From Condylostoma magnum (taxonomy: Eukaryota; Ciliophora; Heterotrichea; Heterotrichida; Condylostomatidae), in assembly GCA_920105805.1 (NCBI GenBank), contig CAKKTI010000082.1:1-53601 (forward strand): DNA of 53,601 nucleotides, in the 5' to 3' direction. The notes under the pieces are model-generated. The model saw only the letters and a list, made by a program, of their open reading frames with translations, did not search any database and had not been told where the DNA came from. Both the position numbers and the translations under genes were made by a program. Shown piece by piece: positions 1 through 13,037 of this stretch (position 1 is its first letter; every line of letters starts with the position of its first letter).

Positions 1-2
1 CT

Positions 3-1349
3 TATTGTTTGATCAACCACTGAAGCTTTAATTTGGAAATAGAAGATAGTTTTAATTTGTTGCAAATACAATTATTTAATTGTAAACTGATGGAGATTAA
101 GTAAAGACATTTAGATCAAGAAATGTAGAAGGAAAGTTTTCAGGTTACCATTAAATACACCAACAGAAATATTATATTTGATGATAGGAATATGACCAAT
201 CTAATATTATGTCCAAGTAGGATTTATAGAAAGAATCGAGTAAATAATAAAGTATGCATTTGATACAAATACTAATATAGAAGATACTATAGACCTTTAT
301 TGAGTATTGACAAGATGTTATGAAAACAAGCTAAGAGAATTTAATCTAAATTTAGAGACAATAATAAATTAAAGAATTATTTAAACAAAAGCTATATTCT
401 AAGTTCAAAATGAGGTATCCGGAAGCTAATATGGAATAATTAGATTGAAATCATACAAAAGGAATTTTAAATACTAGAAAATATTTTATTTATATATGAA
501 TTAATACAAACATTCCTCATTAAATTTCCAACACGAAGCATGCTGTGTTACTAATGCGAAGAAAGATATTAATATAATCACCATTGTTTTAAGGATTTTA
601 ACCTTGAAGACTAAGAAAGTTTTGAATTTACAACAAATTGTATTATTTAATTATCAACATATAATTAACAGGTATAGCAGGAATTGAAAAAATTAATCAG
701 GTAAATTAAAAAATATTTACAAGAATCACAAGACTAATAAAAAATCAACAATCATATAGAGTTTATCAAAGCCAAAAACAATAATCAACTCACTAACTAG
801 TTAGATCTCTAAATATGTTATTATATGGATAAAAGTGATTTAGAATGAATAAAAATTGTGGAAGAAATTGAAGAAAAAAGGAATTATGTGGCATAACTGA
901 AGAAAAGTTACTATCTCAATAAAATATAATTAGTTAATTAATTTAGTGCTGTATTAAAACAATTTAACAGTTAATTTACTTTATCTATTAAATAACAAGA
1001 CAACATGGCTTACTAATTCCTTGTGAGCTATTATTATGTCTTTAAGAGCTTTTCATACTCTGATTAGATATAACTGATCGATCAATATGTGAAACCTAGT
1101 TATTCATATCTTAGTTCACCTAATCCAGCAAACTAGAGTATGATTTTTATGCAAAGGAGCGTTCACCTCTATTCTATCTTGAAAGCTTTAAAGCAATTTA
1201 CTATATATTTTAAATCTTCTATTTCCATTAGTCTTTATTAGGAGCATCAATTATTTAAGGATTTTCTTCTTTTAGCTCTTTCTAATAATTATAATACTAC
1301 CAATAAGTATCAGTTCAAGTATCCTGAAAATCAGCACTTAGCTAATTGA
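3..1349 (+). CDS. Unidentified protein, 5' end cut by the window
   Basis: Family not recognised. Of the three + frames, which are all formally open, the one in phase with position 3 has the most protein-like composition from about 540 to 1349. It has a Cys/His cluster (CYQCEERYQYNHHC, about 550-600), then a charged helical stretch (QQELKKLIRQIKKYLQES) and an aromatic-rich C-terminal part ending LANYN-like at PENQHLAN. The cluster might bind zinc, but its spacing matches no family I can name. The likely stop is TGA at 1347-1349, overlapping the 3' end of the convergent gene by about 8 nt. The first 500 nt are less certain: neighbouring frames also look passable there, so a small intron or another gene piece cannot be excluded. 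Confidence 0.5.
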
Positions 1350-1575
1350 ATTTATCAATGAATTCAGTAAGATTTGATTAGTACTCCTGAAAGTTTGGAT
1401 CGTTTCCTAGTTCAATAATTTTATCCAATATTTTCTCCTCTAAAATTTCGTACTCAGATATAAAAGATTATAAGTTTTATGCATCTAATCTAGGCTTTTG
1501 TAATTAAGTAACAACATCTTGCCATAAATCCATTCTGGTTTCTACTTCACAAATTTCAAGAAAGGGATCATCCAT
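1342..1575 (-). CDS. Short frame after the LRR gene: separate small protein or +1-shifted tail
   Basis: A 77-codon acidic helical frame that begins MDDPFLEICEVETRMDLW and ends near EFIDKFN at TAG 1342-1344; a TGA at 1315-1317 would add nine codons. It starts one base after the TAA that closes the LRR/coiled-coil frame upstream and is +1 to it. The junction reads AAA-TAA-A-ATG. It may be a separate gene, since other tandem neighbours here are 4-11 nt apart. It may also be the tail of the upstream protein, reached by a +1 ribosomal shift or masked by a homopolymer error, because its coiled-coil-like composition continues that of the upstream gene. No family is recognised. Confidence 0.5.
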
Positions 1576-1576
1576 T

Positions 1577-3652
1577 TTATTTTACAATTTATTAAAGCTT
1601 TTCTTTCAATTCGGTTAGTTGGTTCTCTACTGAATGGTAATGATTTGTAGCCAACTTTTTATAATCTTCTAGTTATTATAATTACTGTTTTAACTACTAT
1701 ATATCCTCATTTTTTAAACTTAGTTCTTCATCTTTCGCTATTTTCAGTTATTTAAGCTTGTTCTCTAGTTTGTATATCTCTTTATAGAAGCCATTTACTT
1801 CATTTTCTATATGTCTTACTTATATATCCTTTTTTATTTTATACTGTATTATTTTTTCCTCTATTTGGCTTAACTCCTGTGCTTTTTCCTCATTTAAATG
1901 CTAAAGGGCTATTTTTTCATTGTAAATCTCATCGAATTTAGTCCTTTCTTATTACTTTAATTAATCTATTCTATCTTATTAATGAATCACCTTTTATGCT
2001 ACAATTATTTTATGCTATTCCATTCTCAATATTTCCTCTTTAGTTTTTTCTAAAGCTCCTTTGGGCACTTTTAATTGCTGTATTTATCTTCATATTTAAG
2101 GACTTAATCTTTAAGTACGCTTAATTCTATTTTTCTTTAATACACCTTGCAGTTTGTATAGTTATTTTTTATTAACAGGATTTAAATCGAGTTTAATCGA
2201 TGTTATATTACTTCTGGCCCGAATAATATCAGCTAGTAAATCTGCTCCATGATCTCCTATATTATTATCAATAAATTTAAGAGAAGTTATAGCATTGCAT
2301 TTTAAAAGAGATTTTGCTAAAGCTTAAAATCCATCATCTGATATATTGTTACTGGAAAAATCATAGTGCTTAATCACACTGTTTCTGGGCATTTTTAAAG
2401 CTATTGATATGATACCTTCATCCGATAGCATATTTCCTTAGAGTAGTAAAGATTACAATACCTTATTTCTTGATATTATTTCACCTATTAATACTCCTGC
2501 TCCACTGCCCAATTAGCAATAGTCTAGGTTTAGATGAATCAATGATTAATTATCTGCTATATTATTAACAGAATTAATTATAGATGGTCCAATGGGATTA
2601 TGAGAAATGTTCAAATATCTAATTAACTTATAAGCTCTTATACCCGAGAACAATTATTAGATCCCTGTATGAGTTAATTTATTATAAGATAAATCCAGCC
2701 TAGTAATACTAGCATTTGCTTTGAAATCCCCCATAAATAATTTAACAAAATGCTAAATGGCATTATCTTAAATATTAGTGTTTGATATATTAAGTTCTTA
2801 TACTCTTGATTGCGATAAAGCTTTGCAAAAACACTCAATAGCAGTATCAATTCTATTATTACTTACATTCAAGCTTAATATTGTTTAATTTCTTTATAAA
2901 CCCTATGAAATCTTTACAAAAGCGCTCGGTGTTAATCCAGATCCCTAAAGATTTAATATCTATATCATACTATTCTTCAAAATAAGTTTCTTAAGCTATA
3001 TAACACTTTCCTCTGATATCCTATTTCTATTTAATCCTTCATACGAGCCAATATCTAAACTTATAAGGCTTTTATGCTTTATTAGGTACTTTAATACTAA
3101 ATAAGTGCCATCCTTACTCAAATTATTATTACTTAAATCTAAATGTATTATTTCAATATTATTAGTTAAGCATTCAAGAAAAATTTCAGTTCCTTTATCT
3201 CCAAATTAATTCCTAGAAAGATAAATCCTTGAGAATTATTTTGACTATTTTAAAAACTCTCCAATAACTAAAGCGCAGTGAGGCCCTAAATTCTACTTTT
3301 GGATTATAAATTTCCTATTTTAAAAGTTCTTTTACTAGTGATATACAAAATTTTCTTACTGTTTAAGATTAAACGGTATATTAAGGTCAAGACATCTAGC
3401 TCTGAATATCTTTTTTAGCATATCTGTACTTAGGTATCAATTTTTGTTTAAGACAGAGGATGCTCTTGATGTTATCATAGATCTTGATAAGTTTACTCTT
3501 TTCCTGAATGATTAAGGCCTAGTTTATTAAAAGCCTATTCTAAAGCGTCTATTTTAAGAAGTATCTATGGACTGTGTTATTGGTCGTTCATTTAATTCAG
3601 GTTAAAACATCTAATTTAACTTATCTCACCTTTCTCTCATTGATCTATTCAT
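1577..3652 (-). CDS. Leucine-rich-repeat protein (RI/NLRC type) with C-terminal coiled coil
   Basis: 691 aa. Residues about 150-490 hold LRRs of the ribonuclease-inhibitor type with repeated L-x-L-x-x-N cores: HLDLSNNNLS, SLNVSNNRID, RLDLSYNKLT, YLNISHNPIG, SLLLQGNMLSDEG. Residues about 510-690 form a Gln/Glu/Lys-rich coiled coil. This layout is common in ciliate cytoskeletal or ciliary scaffolds, but no specific orthologue is claimed. Start is the ATG at 3650-3652, giving MNRSMRERWDKL. That opening and NWYLS shortly after use TGA as Trp, and dozens of TAA/TAG codons fall at Gln positions. The frame ends at TAA 1577-1579, one base before the next ATG (see the short frame downstream). About 175 AT-rich bases separate its start from the gene upstream. 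Confidence 0.8.
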
Positions 3653-3827
3653 TTGTTATATTGTAAATATGTTATTGTGGATTTGAAATTAGTATAAATG
3701 TTAGTTTAATTAGCTGATTTTTTGTTATATAGGAGTTATTTTATGCTATTATAGATTTTTATCTGTTTTGTTACTGACTAATTGCGTATTTTACTTAACA
3801 ACTAAGATATAAAATTAATATTATTAA
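3653..3827. promoter_or_regulatory. 175-bp gap upstream of the LRR gene
   Basis: AT-rich gap between two minus-strand genes and one of the few tandem gaps longer than 50 bp. No protein-like frame or strong motif is seen. It presumably holds the LRR gene promoter and the 3' end of the Cys-rich gene. Confidence 0.4.
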
Positions 3828-5276
3828 TTACACGTGATTAACCGTAGTTTGCAATCCTGCACTCTTAGTATTAGCTCTTTAGAATAATTAAGAAGGATTT
3901 TGCAACTCAGAAAGACTATTACACTCTAAGCATTCAATTTCAATTTAATCTTCTGACTGAGCTATGGGAAAATTCTCATTATTTCTGATTTCCATAGTAG
4001 TTTAATCTACAGCTAATCCAACAGGAATACCCAGTTTTAATCTTCCTTAACCTTTAGTAAGAATTTTAAAATCCTCAATAGTAAATTTAGATACTCTAGG
4101 ATGTCCTGTAGGGTTGACTAGTCGTGTATTACTAATTTACAGCACATTATGCATTAGCTCGTCATAATCTAAAGCTTGATCATTTACAACATAAGACCTT
4201 ATGTACTTTTTAACAATAATTAGACAAAATAAACAGCATACTAGCATAGAAATTACAACTACTCCTGCTATAATCAGTGTATTGATATCAAAGTCATCTT
4301 AAGCACCAGAGCTACTGCTATTCTTTATATATTCATAATCCATCGCTAAGGGGTTAACCAAATTTACAGTGCATTCTTCAGCATCAATTAAATAATGCCT
4401 GTATAGATAAGTATAATATGCTCTTAGGAAGTTATTAATTTCTGAGGTGTTATTAAGCAAAGGACAACGTCTACTGAATCTAATACTTGTATGGCATCCG
4501 TTATTAATAAGTAAAACTTAATTCAATGCACTTTTGTATTGAAAAAATTCTTAGTCCCCAGATTAGGACTTACAATACAAGTCTCCATTGCTATTCAAAC
4601 CACAAAGACATCTTCCACTCTCTCCATTACTCAAACTACAGTCTTAGTCTTGTTTACACTTGTAATCTGGATCTCTTATATTATAGGGAGCATCTTGGCA
4701 TTGCAACTACGAGTTTATATAGCCGGATTGACATAAATTCTAATCTGTATTAGAGTTAAAAGTGTTAAATTAGCTTCCATTAGGCAGGGAAAAGTATTTA
4801 ACGCATATTTTGTTAAAGCAGCCACTGTTATTAGCACACTCAAGATAAGTATTGCAAAAATTGCCATCTGCCACTTATTATGTACAGAATCCATTACTAT
4901 TCGTACTACAGGCTAGCCCAGTATCACAGTCATCAGATGATATACAAGGTTAGTCTAAATCATACCCCTTACATTACCCACCTAGACAGTTTTTAGTTCT
5001 GCATTCTTCATTTCCACTGCAAAACTCTCCAGGAAGTTTTAACGAGCCAGTATAAGTGTCAGAAACACAATAGCCAGGATTATTGTTAAAGTTAAGAATA
5101 CTTGTTGAATACATTTAATTCACACTGCAAATCTGCTCATCAGGACATGATGATATTTTAAGACTTGAGGACTCATATAAGTAGCATTTGTTGTCACTTC
5201 AATCCTCACATTCAGTTTTAGGACAGGTTTATGCATAACTCGAATTAAGTGTTAATAGAGTTAGTATACTTAACAT
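3828..5276 (-). CDS. Secreted/type I membrane protein with Cys-rich (Dickkopf/EGF-like) ectodomain
   Basis: 482 aa. A signal peptide (MLSILTLLTLNSSYAQ) opens the protein and decides the start. An ectodomain of about 270 residues carries more than 30 cysteines in short C-x4-6-C patterns, such as GEFCSGNEECRTKNC, DQPCISSDDCDTGLAC and DGNFCNTYLEC. These resemble the Cys-rich repeats common in ciliate surface proteins. A membrane span near residue 320 (TLIIAGVVVISMLVCCLFCL) is followed by KKYIR and a cytoplasmic tail of about 140 residues without a recognised domain. The likely role is a surface receptor or adhesion protein; the ligand is unknown. The ATG lies only 5 nt after the TAA of the upstream gene on the same strand. 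Stop TAA is at 3828-3830. Confidence 0.8.
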
Positions 5277-5281
5277 TTTTA

Positions 5282-7111
5282 TTAATTAGGATCTTCTAAA
5301 GGTGGAACACCGTCCCAGAAATCTTCCCCTTTCTCTATAATTTGAAGTTATTCTTACTTTATTACTTCTAAACGTTTACTTTAAGTTATAATGTGTATAG
5401 AATCTGTGCATTGTACTGATAAATCTAAAGGTTTGCCTGGAGAAGTAAAATTGCTGTTGAAAACGATTTGCTTGGAAAGCTTCTCATTTTATGGTGTTCT
5501 GAGAGAGGGAAGCTTTATTGATAGATTAAAATTACGTCTTTGTGGGTTTTTGTGTTTTAACATGCCTTTTATGACCTAATTTTCTGCTTATTTTTCTTCT
5601 AATTATTTTATTGCTGCATTGAGCTCTCTTTTATATCTTTCAGACTAATTTGTTTATAGATGCTATTACATTTCATTTATTTATGATGCTAATAGTCTTA
5701 TTTTATTATCTTTAGCTCTTGATTACTGTTATAATTAAGCAATTTATTTGTCTTTTGATTTCATAGAGTTTAGTATTTGTTTAAGCTAGTTTTCTCTTTT
5801 ATTTAATTGATTATTTATCTAATTCATCTATTACTATAAAGAGTTATTGAGTATGGAGAGTTATTCATTTTATTTAACTTTTTCTTATAGTTGTATATTA
5901 TTAGACTTTAGTTTCTACTTACTCTAATCTTTCTTAATATCCAGAGTAACTTAAGCCCCTTCATAAGCTAATTATCTAACTAAAGACTGTAAATTTCCTT
6001 ATTATTTAGATTTTCTTATATCTACCTTAATCCATCTAATTGACTAATCTCTTCAATTTATTTCTCATTAAAAATCCAACATAATATTAGTAATTTCTAA
6101 TTATTTGATTAAATCAACAACAATCTCTGGGCTAATTTCCTATTTTGTAGCTTTCTCATTTAATTTTGATACGAATCTATTACCATGTCAGATAACATTA
6201 GAATCTTAAATGTAAAAACTATAAGGTATTTCACTTAAATGCAAATTATTAACAACACAATCCCTTTGAAACTAATTTCCAGCATGGACAATAATCATAT
6301 TGTCCTCATTTGGAGGATTGTTCCCATAATAAATCATTATAAATTCAGTTTCATTGAAATCTTCAGATTTTTATAGTTCTAAGTTCTCTTGTATAAGATT
6401 TAAAGATGTGTCGTCTATTATATCAACTATTCTTATGTCTCTAGGCCTTATTATAGTAGTAGGAAATCCTCGCTTTTAGTCGGTTAATTTAAAAGAGTTT
6501 ATAGAATCACCAATTTGTAACGGTTATTCAGCTTTGGATTTATCAATAGCTCTAACTATATTCACAATTTCCATTTATCCACTGTATATTACTTTTTAAG
6601 ATAGAATCACAAAACAATGTGGAATACTTGTAAATTTAAAGTTTATCATACTTTACTACAAATAATCCTAATCAATGTTATAAATTTAAACATTATTCCA
6701 CATTCTATAATCTTTTTCTTATTATAGTTAATCATCTTAGAATGTTTATAAAACTACTACACTTGCATTAACTTCTTCTTTCTATTCTATAAACTCAATA
6801 TCCTGAAATGTGACAAAATCTCCTATTAATACAAAATATACTTCATTCTTTTCAAAGTTTATTTAAGTTTGTTCATTAATAGTTATAGATTACATTTAGG
6901 TATATGCTAACTTAGGTAATATTTATGATATTGCTCCAAATTCCTCTACTTTTTATTGTAATTAATTCAATATAGAGGCATCAACTTTACCAGATACTTT
7001 TCTGTATTATACTTTCCAGTTTTATAATCCTATTAAAACCTAGCATTCATTTACATCATAGTTTTCAAGGAGACTAATAAGCTGTGTTCCTGTTTCATCA
7101 ACAATATCCAT
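5282..7111 (-). CDS. Protein with two thioredoxin-fold domains and a central coiled coil
   Basis: 609 aa. Two segments look like the second half of a thioredoxin/TlpA fold: SIPHCFVILSQKVIYSG (about residues 160-176) and SEIPYSFYIQDSNVIWHG (about 290-307). Each has the cis-Pro signature (IPhxF/Y) followed by a beta-hairpin. No CxxC motif is visible in front of either, so a redox-inactive, structural role is inferred. Residues about 390-530 are a Gln-rich coiled coil. The C-terminus is acidic (EDFWDGVPPLEDPN). TAA/TAG as Gln is needed throughout. An internal ATG at 6572-6574 directly follows an in-frame TAA, but the thioredoxin fold spans that point, so it is read through. It ends at TAA 5282-5284 (a second TAA follows), 5 nt before the next ATG. 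Confidence 0.75.
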
Positions 7112-7242
7112 GTTTTAACTCCTTTTATACTAAAAATATAAGTTTTTCTGACTTTCAAACAACAAATATCCTTTAAATACCATCCAACATGCACTTATAT
7201 GTAAAATTTTCCATTATCCCTTAGTATTTACTAAGATTATAA

Positions 7243-7890
7243 ATGTAATCAATTACGGAAGCAATAAGCTGAGATTTCCAATTCAGTTAAATCCAAGGTC
7301 TTAGCTTTATTTCTAATGCATCCAACTAAATAGTAAATATAGAAGACACAACTGATTTAGTATCAGGCTTATATGAAGGCGGACTCAGAGTATGGGAGTG
7401 TACAATAGACATGATTTAATTTCTAGAAAACAACAGGTAATTAATTCAAGGTAAAACTGTAGTTGATTTGGGATGTGGCTAAGGATTAGTAGGAATTTGA
7501 GCAGCTTTGAACGGGGCCACTGAGGTGTTATTTTGAGATTTTAACCCATAAGTACTTAGATATGTTACAATCAACAATGTGGTATAGAACTAAGTATAAA
7601 TACCTACGAAGTTTATAGCAGGAGATTGATCAAGAATAAGTGAAAATTATGATATTATATTATCAACAGATACTTTATATAACATTGAATGCTATGATAA
7701 TTTCTTAGAAGCAGTTGACTCAATGTAAGGAGACTGTTATATAGGACTAAAAGGTAATTATTTTGGAGTTGGAGGAGGAATTGGAGTTTTTAGCTAGTTT
7801 TTAGAATCTACAGCATATAAAATTGAAGTTTTACATACAGTAATTGAACCAGCGAGCAAGAGATATATTATTAATTTAGCTAAAAACTGA
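7243..7890 (+). CDS. METTL18: Protein-histidine methyltransferase METTL18/HPM1
   Basis: 215 aa. It matches the METTL18/Hpm1 family, which methylates a histidine of ribosomal protein uL3 using SAM. Visible signatures are the family block DLVSGLYEGGLRVWECT, motif I VVDLGCGQGLVGIWAAL, then AGDWS, DTLYN and GLKGNYFGVGGGIGVF. The motif I Gln is TAA, and the Trp residues of GIW, FWDFN and GDWS are TGA, so it is strong evidence for the code. The C-terminus EPASKRYIINLAKN ends where the family normally ends, so TGA 7888-7890 is taken as the stop although TGA is Trp elsewhere in the same gene. The short N-terminus (MQSITEAISWDF) resembles family members. It converges on and overlaps the ankyrin gene by 15 nt. 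Confidence 0.9.
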
Positions 7891-8438
7891 GTTTTTACGA
7901 TTTCTTCTTAGAATTCTTTCAACTTGAGGAGATTAGGCAACTTATATAGGCGATTTATTTTACACTGATCTAGCATATGAATTTGCTCCCTTTCTAATAA
8001 GAAATTTGCAAATTTACACGTTTCCTTGCTAACTTGCATAGTACAAAGGCGTTTTTTTATTCTAATTAAACTTACATCATCGAATATATTAATAACAGCT
8101 CCTTTACTAATTAATATTTTTATCATGCCAACATTACCATTGATAACAGCTCAATGCAACAGCCTTAATCCTCTCTTATCCGGTTTATTAACATACATAG
8201 GATACTGGCCAATCATTTTCTCTAATAGCCTTTAATTACCTCTCCTTATACACTCTTACATCTATCCCAACTTCCTTCCATTGTATTAAATTTTTCTACT
8301 AGGAGATTTACTATAAATATTAATCAGTTTCAAATTATTCAACTTTACAGGAGTTCTAGGCTCCAATGGATTTCGTACATTAGGCAAACTTCTCTATCTC
8401 TAATGCAGCTCAAGCCTAAATGTTTACAAATTAACCAT
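7876..8438 (-). CDS. Small ankyrin-repeat protein, interrupted by a 14-nt intron
   Basis: 182 aa after removing 8062-8075. The N-terminal 75 residues are basic and unmatched. About two and a half ankyrin repeats follow: DKRGLRLLHWAVINGNVGM, ILISKGAVIN-IFD, then after the splice DNKKTPLYYASQQGNVQICK, FLIRKGANSYAR and NKSPIQVAQSPQVERIL. Without splicing the second repeat is destroyed; with it the GA-x-IN-x3-D-x3-KTPL spacing of the consensus is exact. The tail RRNRKNSVFS ends at TAA 7876-7878. It is presumably an interaction module with unknown partner. The ATG at 8436-8438 lies 37 nt after the kinesin gene on the same strand. Confidence 0.85.
8062..8075 (-). other. Putative 14-nt spliceosomal intron in the ankyrin gene
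   Basis: On the minus strand it reads GTAAGTTTAATTAG. It has a canonical 5' splice site (GTAAGT), an internal TAAT that could supply the branch A, and a TAG 3' end. Its removal shifts phase by two and restores a textbook ankyrin repeat that runs on to the end of the gene. Heterotrichs such as Stentor and Blepharisma are known for 15-16-nt introns; 14 would be at or below that limit. Confidence 0.75.
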
Positions 8439-8475
8439 ATTTTAACTAAAATTAATAATTCTAATTAGAATTATC

Positions 8476-9873
<1,398 letters not shown>

Positions 9874-9999
9874 TTTATTTCTTATATAATTGATTTAACT
9901 ATAGGAATTGTACAAATTCTAAAATACGAATAAAATATACTACCCATTCTTAATCTAACTATCCATTCAATATAATACATAAACAACTTATATATAAAA

Positions 10000-11034
10000 A
10001 TGAATATAAAAGAGGAGCAACTCTAGCAAATTCTGAACAACTAAAAGATTTCTCAAGATGACATAACAACCCTCAGAGCATTTGGTATATCTAAAGGTGG
10101 CTTTATCAATAAAGATCTTAGAATGCAAATTTGGCCGATTCTTTTGACATCTGAGTCTATTCCACCTTACAAAACAGATAATATAGAAAACGAAAATTCA
10201 GATTAGATAGAAAAAGACGTAAATCGCTCTCTAGCTAGCTTTGATCTGGCTTAGCCCTGAACCTAAGAAAAACTGAGATCAATGCAAGCAACTCTCGGGA
10301 ATATTTTAAACTGTGTTTACTTTTACTCCCCTGATTTATAATACTACCAAGGCTTCAATGACATAGCCTCTGCTTTTCTACTTCTAGGAAATGAGGAATT
10401 AGCCTATAAACTTTCGTATATTTGTGCACAGAAAATCCTAAGATGCTATTAGAATTTAGACTTTAGTAAGAGTTTAATTCCTATTTTGTAATAAATTTAC
10501 TATATAATAAGCTAAGTAGACGAGGAATCGCATGCAAACCTACAAGAAAGCATACCTATGTTTCCAATGTTTGCAACTAGCTGAATATTGACCTGGTTTG
10601 CTCACGATATTACTCAAATGGAAAAGATTTGAAGACTTTTTGACTTTATACTAAGCACACATACTCTATCCCCCATATACATTTCCTGTTCAATCATACT
10701 TTCATAAAGAAACTCAATAGTATAATCCGATGACCCTGGAGTAATACATACTTTATTCAAAGACATAGCAAATGATATAGACTTAGAGTGAATTTTAGAC
10801 TAGTCTGTACGGTTAATGCTGGAGCAACAACCGTGGGAAATTATTTGCTAAGTTCCTATATTAAACCAAACGATACATGCTACTGATTAAAACCTGACAC
10901 GAGTAATACAGCTTTACGAGGCCTCCAAGAACACTACATCCCAGAAGATACAGAAGGTGATCCAAGGAGCTGCGCTAGTGATTGGGTTTATGATCATCTC
11001 AGCAAACGTTTATAGAATTATAACTAATAACTAG
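10000..11034 (+). CDS. TBC1D20: TBC1D20/Gyp8-like Rab GTPase-activating protein with C-terminal membrane anchor
   Basis: 344 aa. The TBC domain keeps both catalytic fingers: Arg in IEKDVNRSLASFD and Gln in YYQGFNDIASAFLL. TBC1D20-type blocks follow, TWFAHDITQMEKICRLFDF and LSTHTLSPIYIS. A hydrophobic helix at the C-terminus (GAALVIGFMIISANVYRI) is the tail anchor expected for this subfamily, which acts on Rab1-type GTPases at the ER and early secretory pathway. TGA codes the conserved Trp residues. It stops at TAG 11032-11034, which shares two bases with the antisense stop of the tRNase Z gene. Start MNIKEEQL at 10000 puts the first domain motif (RMQIWPILL) at the usual distance. Confidence 0.9.
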
Positions 11035-13025
11035 TCATCTTCATCCTCATCCTTTATTCCCTCTACTATTCTCTCTTGGTACTGAATTACTTAATATGAT
11101 TCTGATAGTCTAAATTTCATATGATCAAATGCCAATATTGCCCTTGATAGCATATTTTAAGCTACTTTTGGATAACGTTGGGAAAAGTGTGTCAGGAGAA
11201 CACATCAGGCTCCCATTGCGTTTCCTGATTCAATGGCCTCGCTGAAGGTTGAGTGGAATTTCTTTACAGCATCGTCTATCATGTCATCTTAGAAGGTGGC
11301 TTCGTGGATTAAAAGAGTGGCCCCCAGTCCATTTTCTACCAAAAGATCACAGGGTCTGGTGTCTCCGGAGTATACGATTTTCCAGCCTGATGTATGTTGG
11401 AGGGTAAATCCTCATGCTTAGACACTGTGTATAACAGGCACTGCCTTAATTTCTTAGTATTAAGGAAGTTGTATTTGTTGTTCTGTAGAAATAAATTAAT
11501 AATTCAATTGTCCATATAGTGTTTAGCATACTTCTAAGTAAGATTAAAGTTATACAGGAGCCATTACAATAGTTTGTTCTTAGGTCAATTTTGCTCTTTC
11601 GTACAAAAGTTTCAGTAATCCTAGATGATGATCTGCGTGTAAATGAGTTATTAGTATTGCTTTTAAGTTTTATAATACTTATTGTAATTAATTTAACCCA
11701 AAATGCAGAGCTAGTTGTGTATAAGTACCTTCTCCACAGTCAAGTAGTATATTTCCATCAGAGTTAACTATTTGTATTGCACTTACATTTCTATACTTAC
11801 TAGGCTTCATTGATCCTGTGCCTAATACTAGAACCTCCGGGTCAGATCCTTCTAGTTATGTATTAACTATTTCATTATAATTTACTTTGTTTTATAAAGG
11901 TTACAGTGTAATTTTCGCTAGATCTTATATCTCTTCAATAATCTCACTATGCTGTACATTTTATAACTCCTAGTCCCTTACCTCTCCCATAGTCTTCAGA
12001 TTAGTAAAATTAAAACAGGTAAGAAAAGCAGGTACTGTTACTTATTATCCCCAGTACTACGATAATTACTCTAATACACTGTAATTACTATCAGCCAAAG
12101 ATTGATTAAGTAGGAAAAATTGGTTATTTATAGAATTTAACTTCACTTAATTTACATGTGCCCCATAATTTATAGGAGCTTTGTTCTTGTCATAACTAAG
12201 TGCAGCTGTGTTCTAATTTAAAATATAATGTTAAATATCCCTCGGCATTGATTCAACATATCTTCTGTAAGCATCACTAAACAATAAATCCATAGGTGAC
12301 AAATGTATAGCAACACATAAACGGCTATCTGTTTACACCGGTCTTAACTATTCCAACTAACTTTCACTGGTTATATGAGTGATAACAAAACTTAAAGCAG
12401 GTTCAGCTGGAGAAGTTACCATGTCAGTAGTTATAACTTCCCCATTAAACTCAATATTTTATCCTCGCGAAAGCTTACCAAGTAAAGGCCCCTTTGGAAT
12501 TCCTAATTACTAAGCCTTTTCAATCAAAAACTTTCCTCGGGGCTACGGCCCCGTTACTAAATACTGCATTCCAGAGGCAACTGGTAGCTCTTAATCTCCA
12601 TCTCAAAACGGCTAAATTTGTATTGTTAGATGATCATCCTTATATACTCTACTAGTAGACAGGAAAAAGGGAGCAGCTGATATATCAGAGTTACAGTACT
12701 CATATATGTTTAATTTTTACAAGGTCGTGAAATATTGAGTATAGTTGAAGTATTATCCAATTCCAGGAGGCCCGTGAATCTACTTAAACCCTTAGTCATA
12801 TTCTAGTAATGATAAAATAACCCCAGGCAAGGATGCTAGTGTATCAGGTGTATTGGATGTAAGAAAAATATCATTAACTCTACTCAGTCGTACCTTATGC
12901 TCAAAGCAAATCCTTTATATAGCGTCTCCAGCGTTGAATAGATATCTAGTACCGTCAAAAAACACCATGATAGAGGGTCCACTCAGTCCAGAAGCTGCTC
13001 CTATAAACTGTAGATAAAATCGCAT
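11031..13025 (-). CDS. ELAC2: Long-form tRNase Z (3' tRNA endonuclease)
   Basis: 664 aa, close to the usual 700-850 of eukaryotic long tRNase Z. The N-terminal pseudo-lactamase half begins [18 protein letters not shown] and includes [16 protein letters not shown]. The C-terminal active half has [29 protein letters not shown], the zinc motif [27 protein letters not shown] and the terminal HST. The enzyme cuts 3' trailers from pre-tRNAs in nucleus and mitochondria. It ends in an acidic tail GIKDEDED at TAG 11031-11033, inside the same CTAG that holds the stop of the convergent RabGAP gene. Its ATG is only 12 nt from the ATG of the divergent dehydrogenase. Confidence 0.93.
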
Positions 13026-13037
13026 TATTATATTACA

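Noticed and set aside
1-960. Alternative + frames at the left edge (for example one containing KMRYPEANMEQLDWN).
   Set aside because: They read well locally, but only the frame in phase with position 3 stays protein-like through to 1349. Uncertainty is noted in the feature.
5282-6574. A separate gene starting at the ATG at 6572-6574, just after an in-frame TAA.
   Set aside because: The thioredoxin-fold motif (IPHCFVIL...VIYSG followed by its helix) spans the point in one frame, so the TAA is Gln and the gene starts at 7111.
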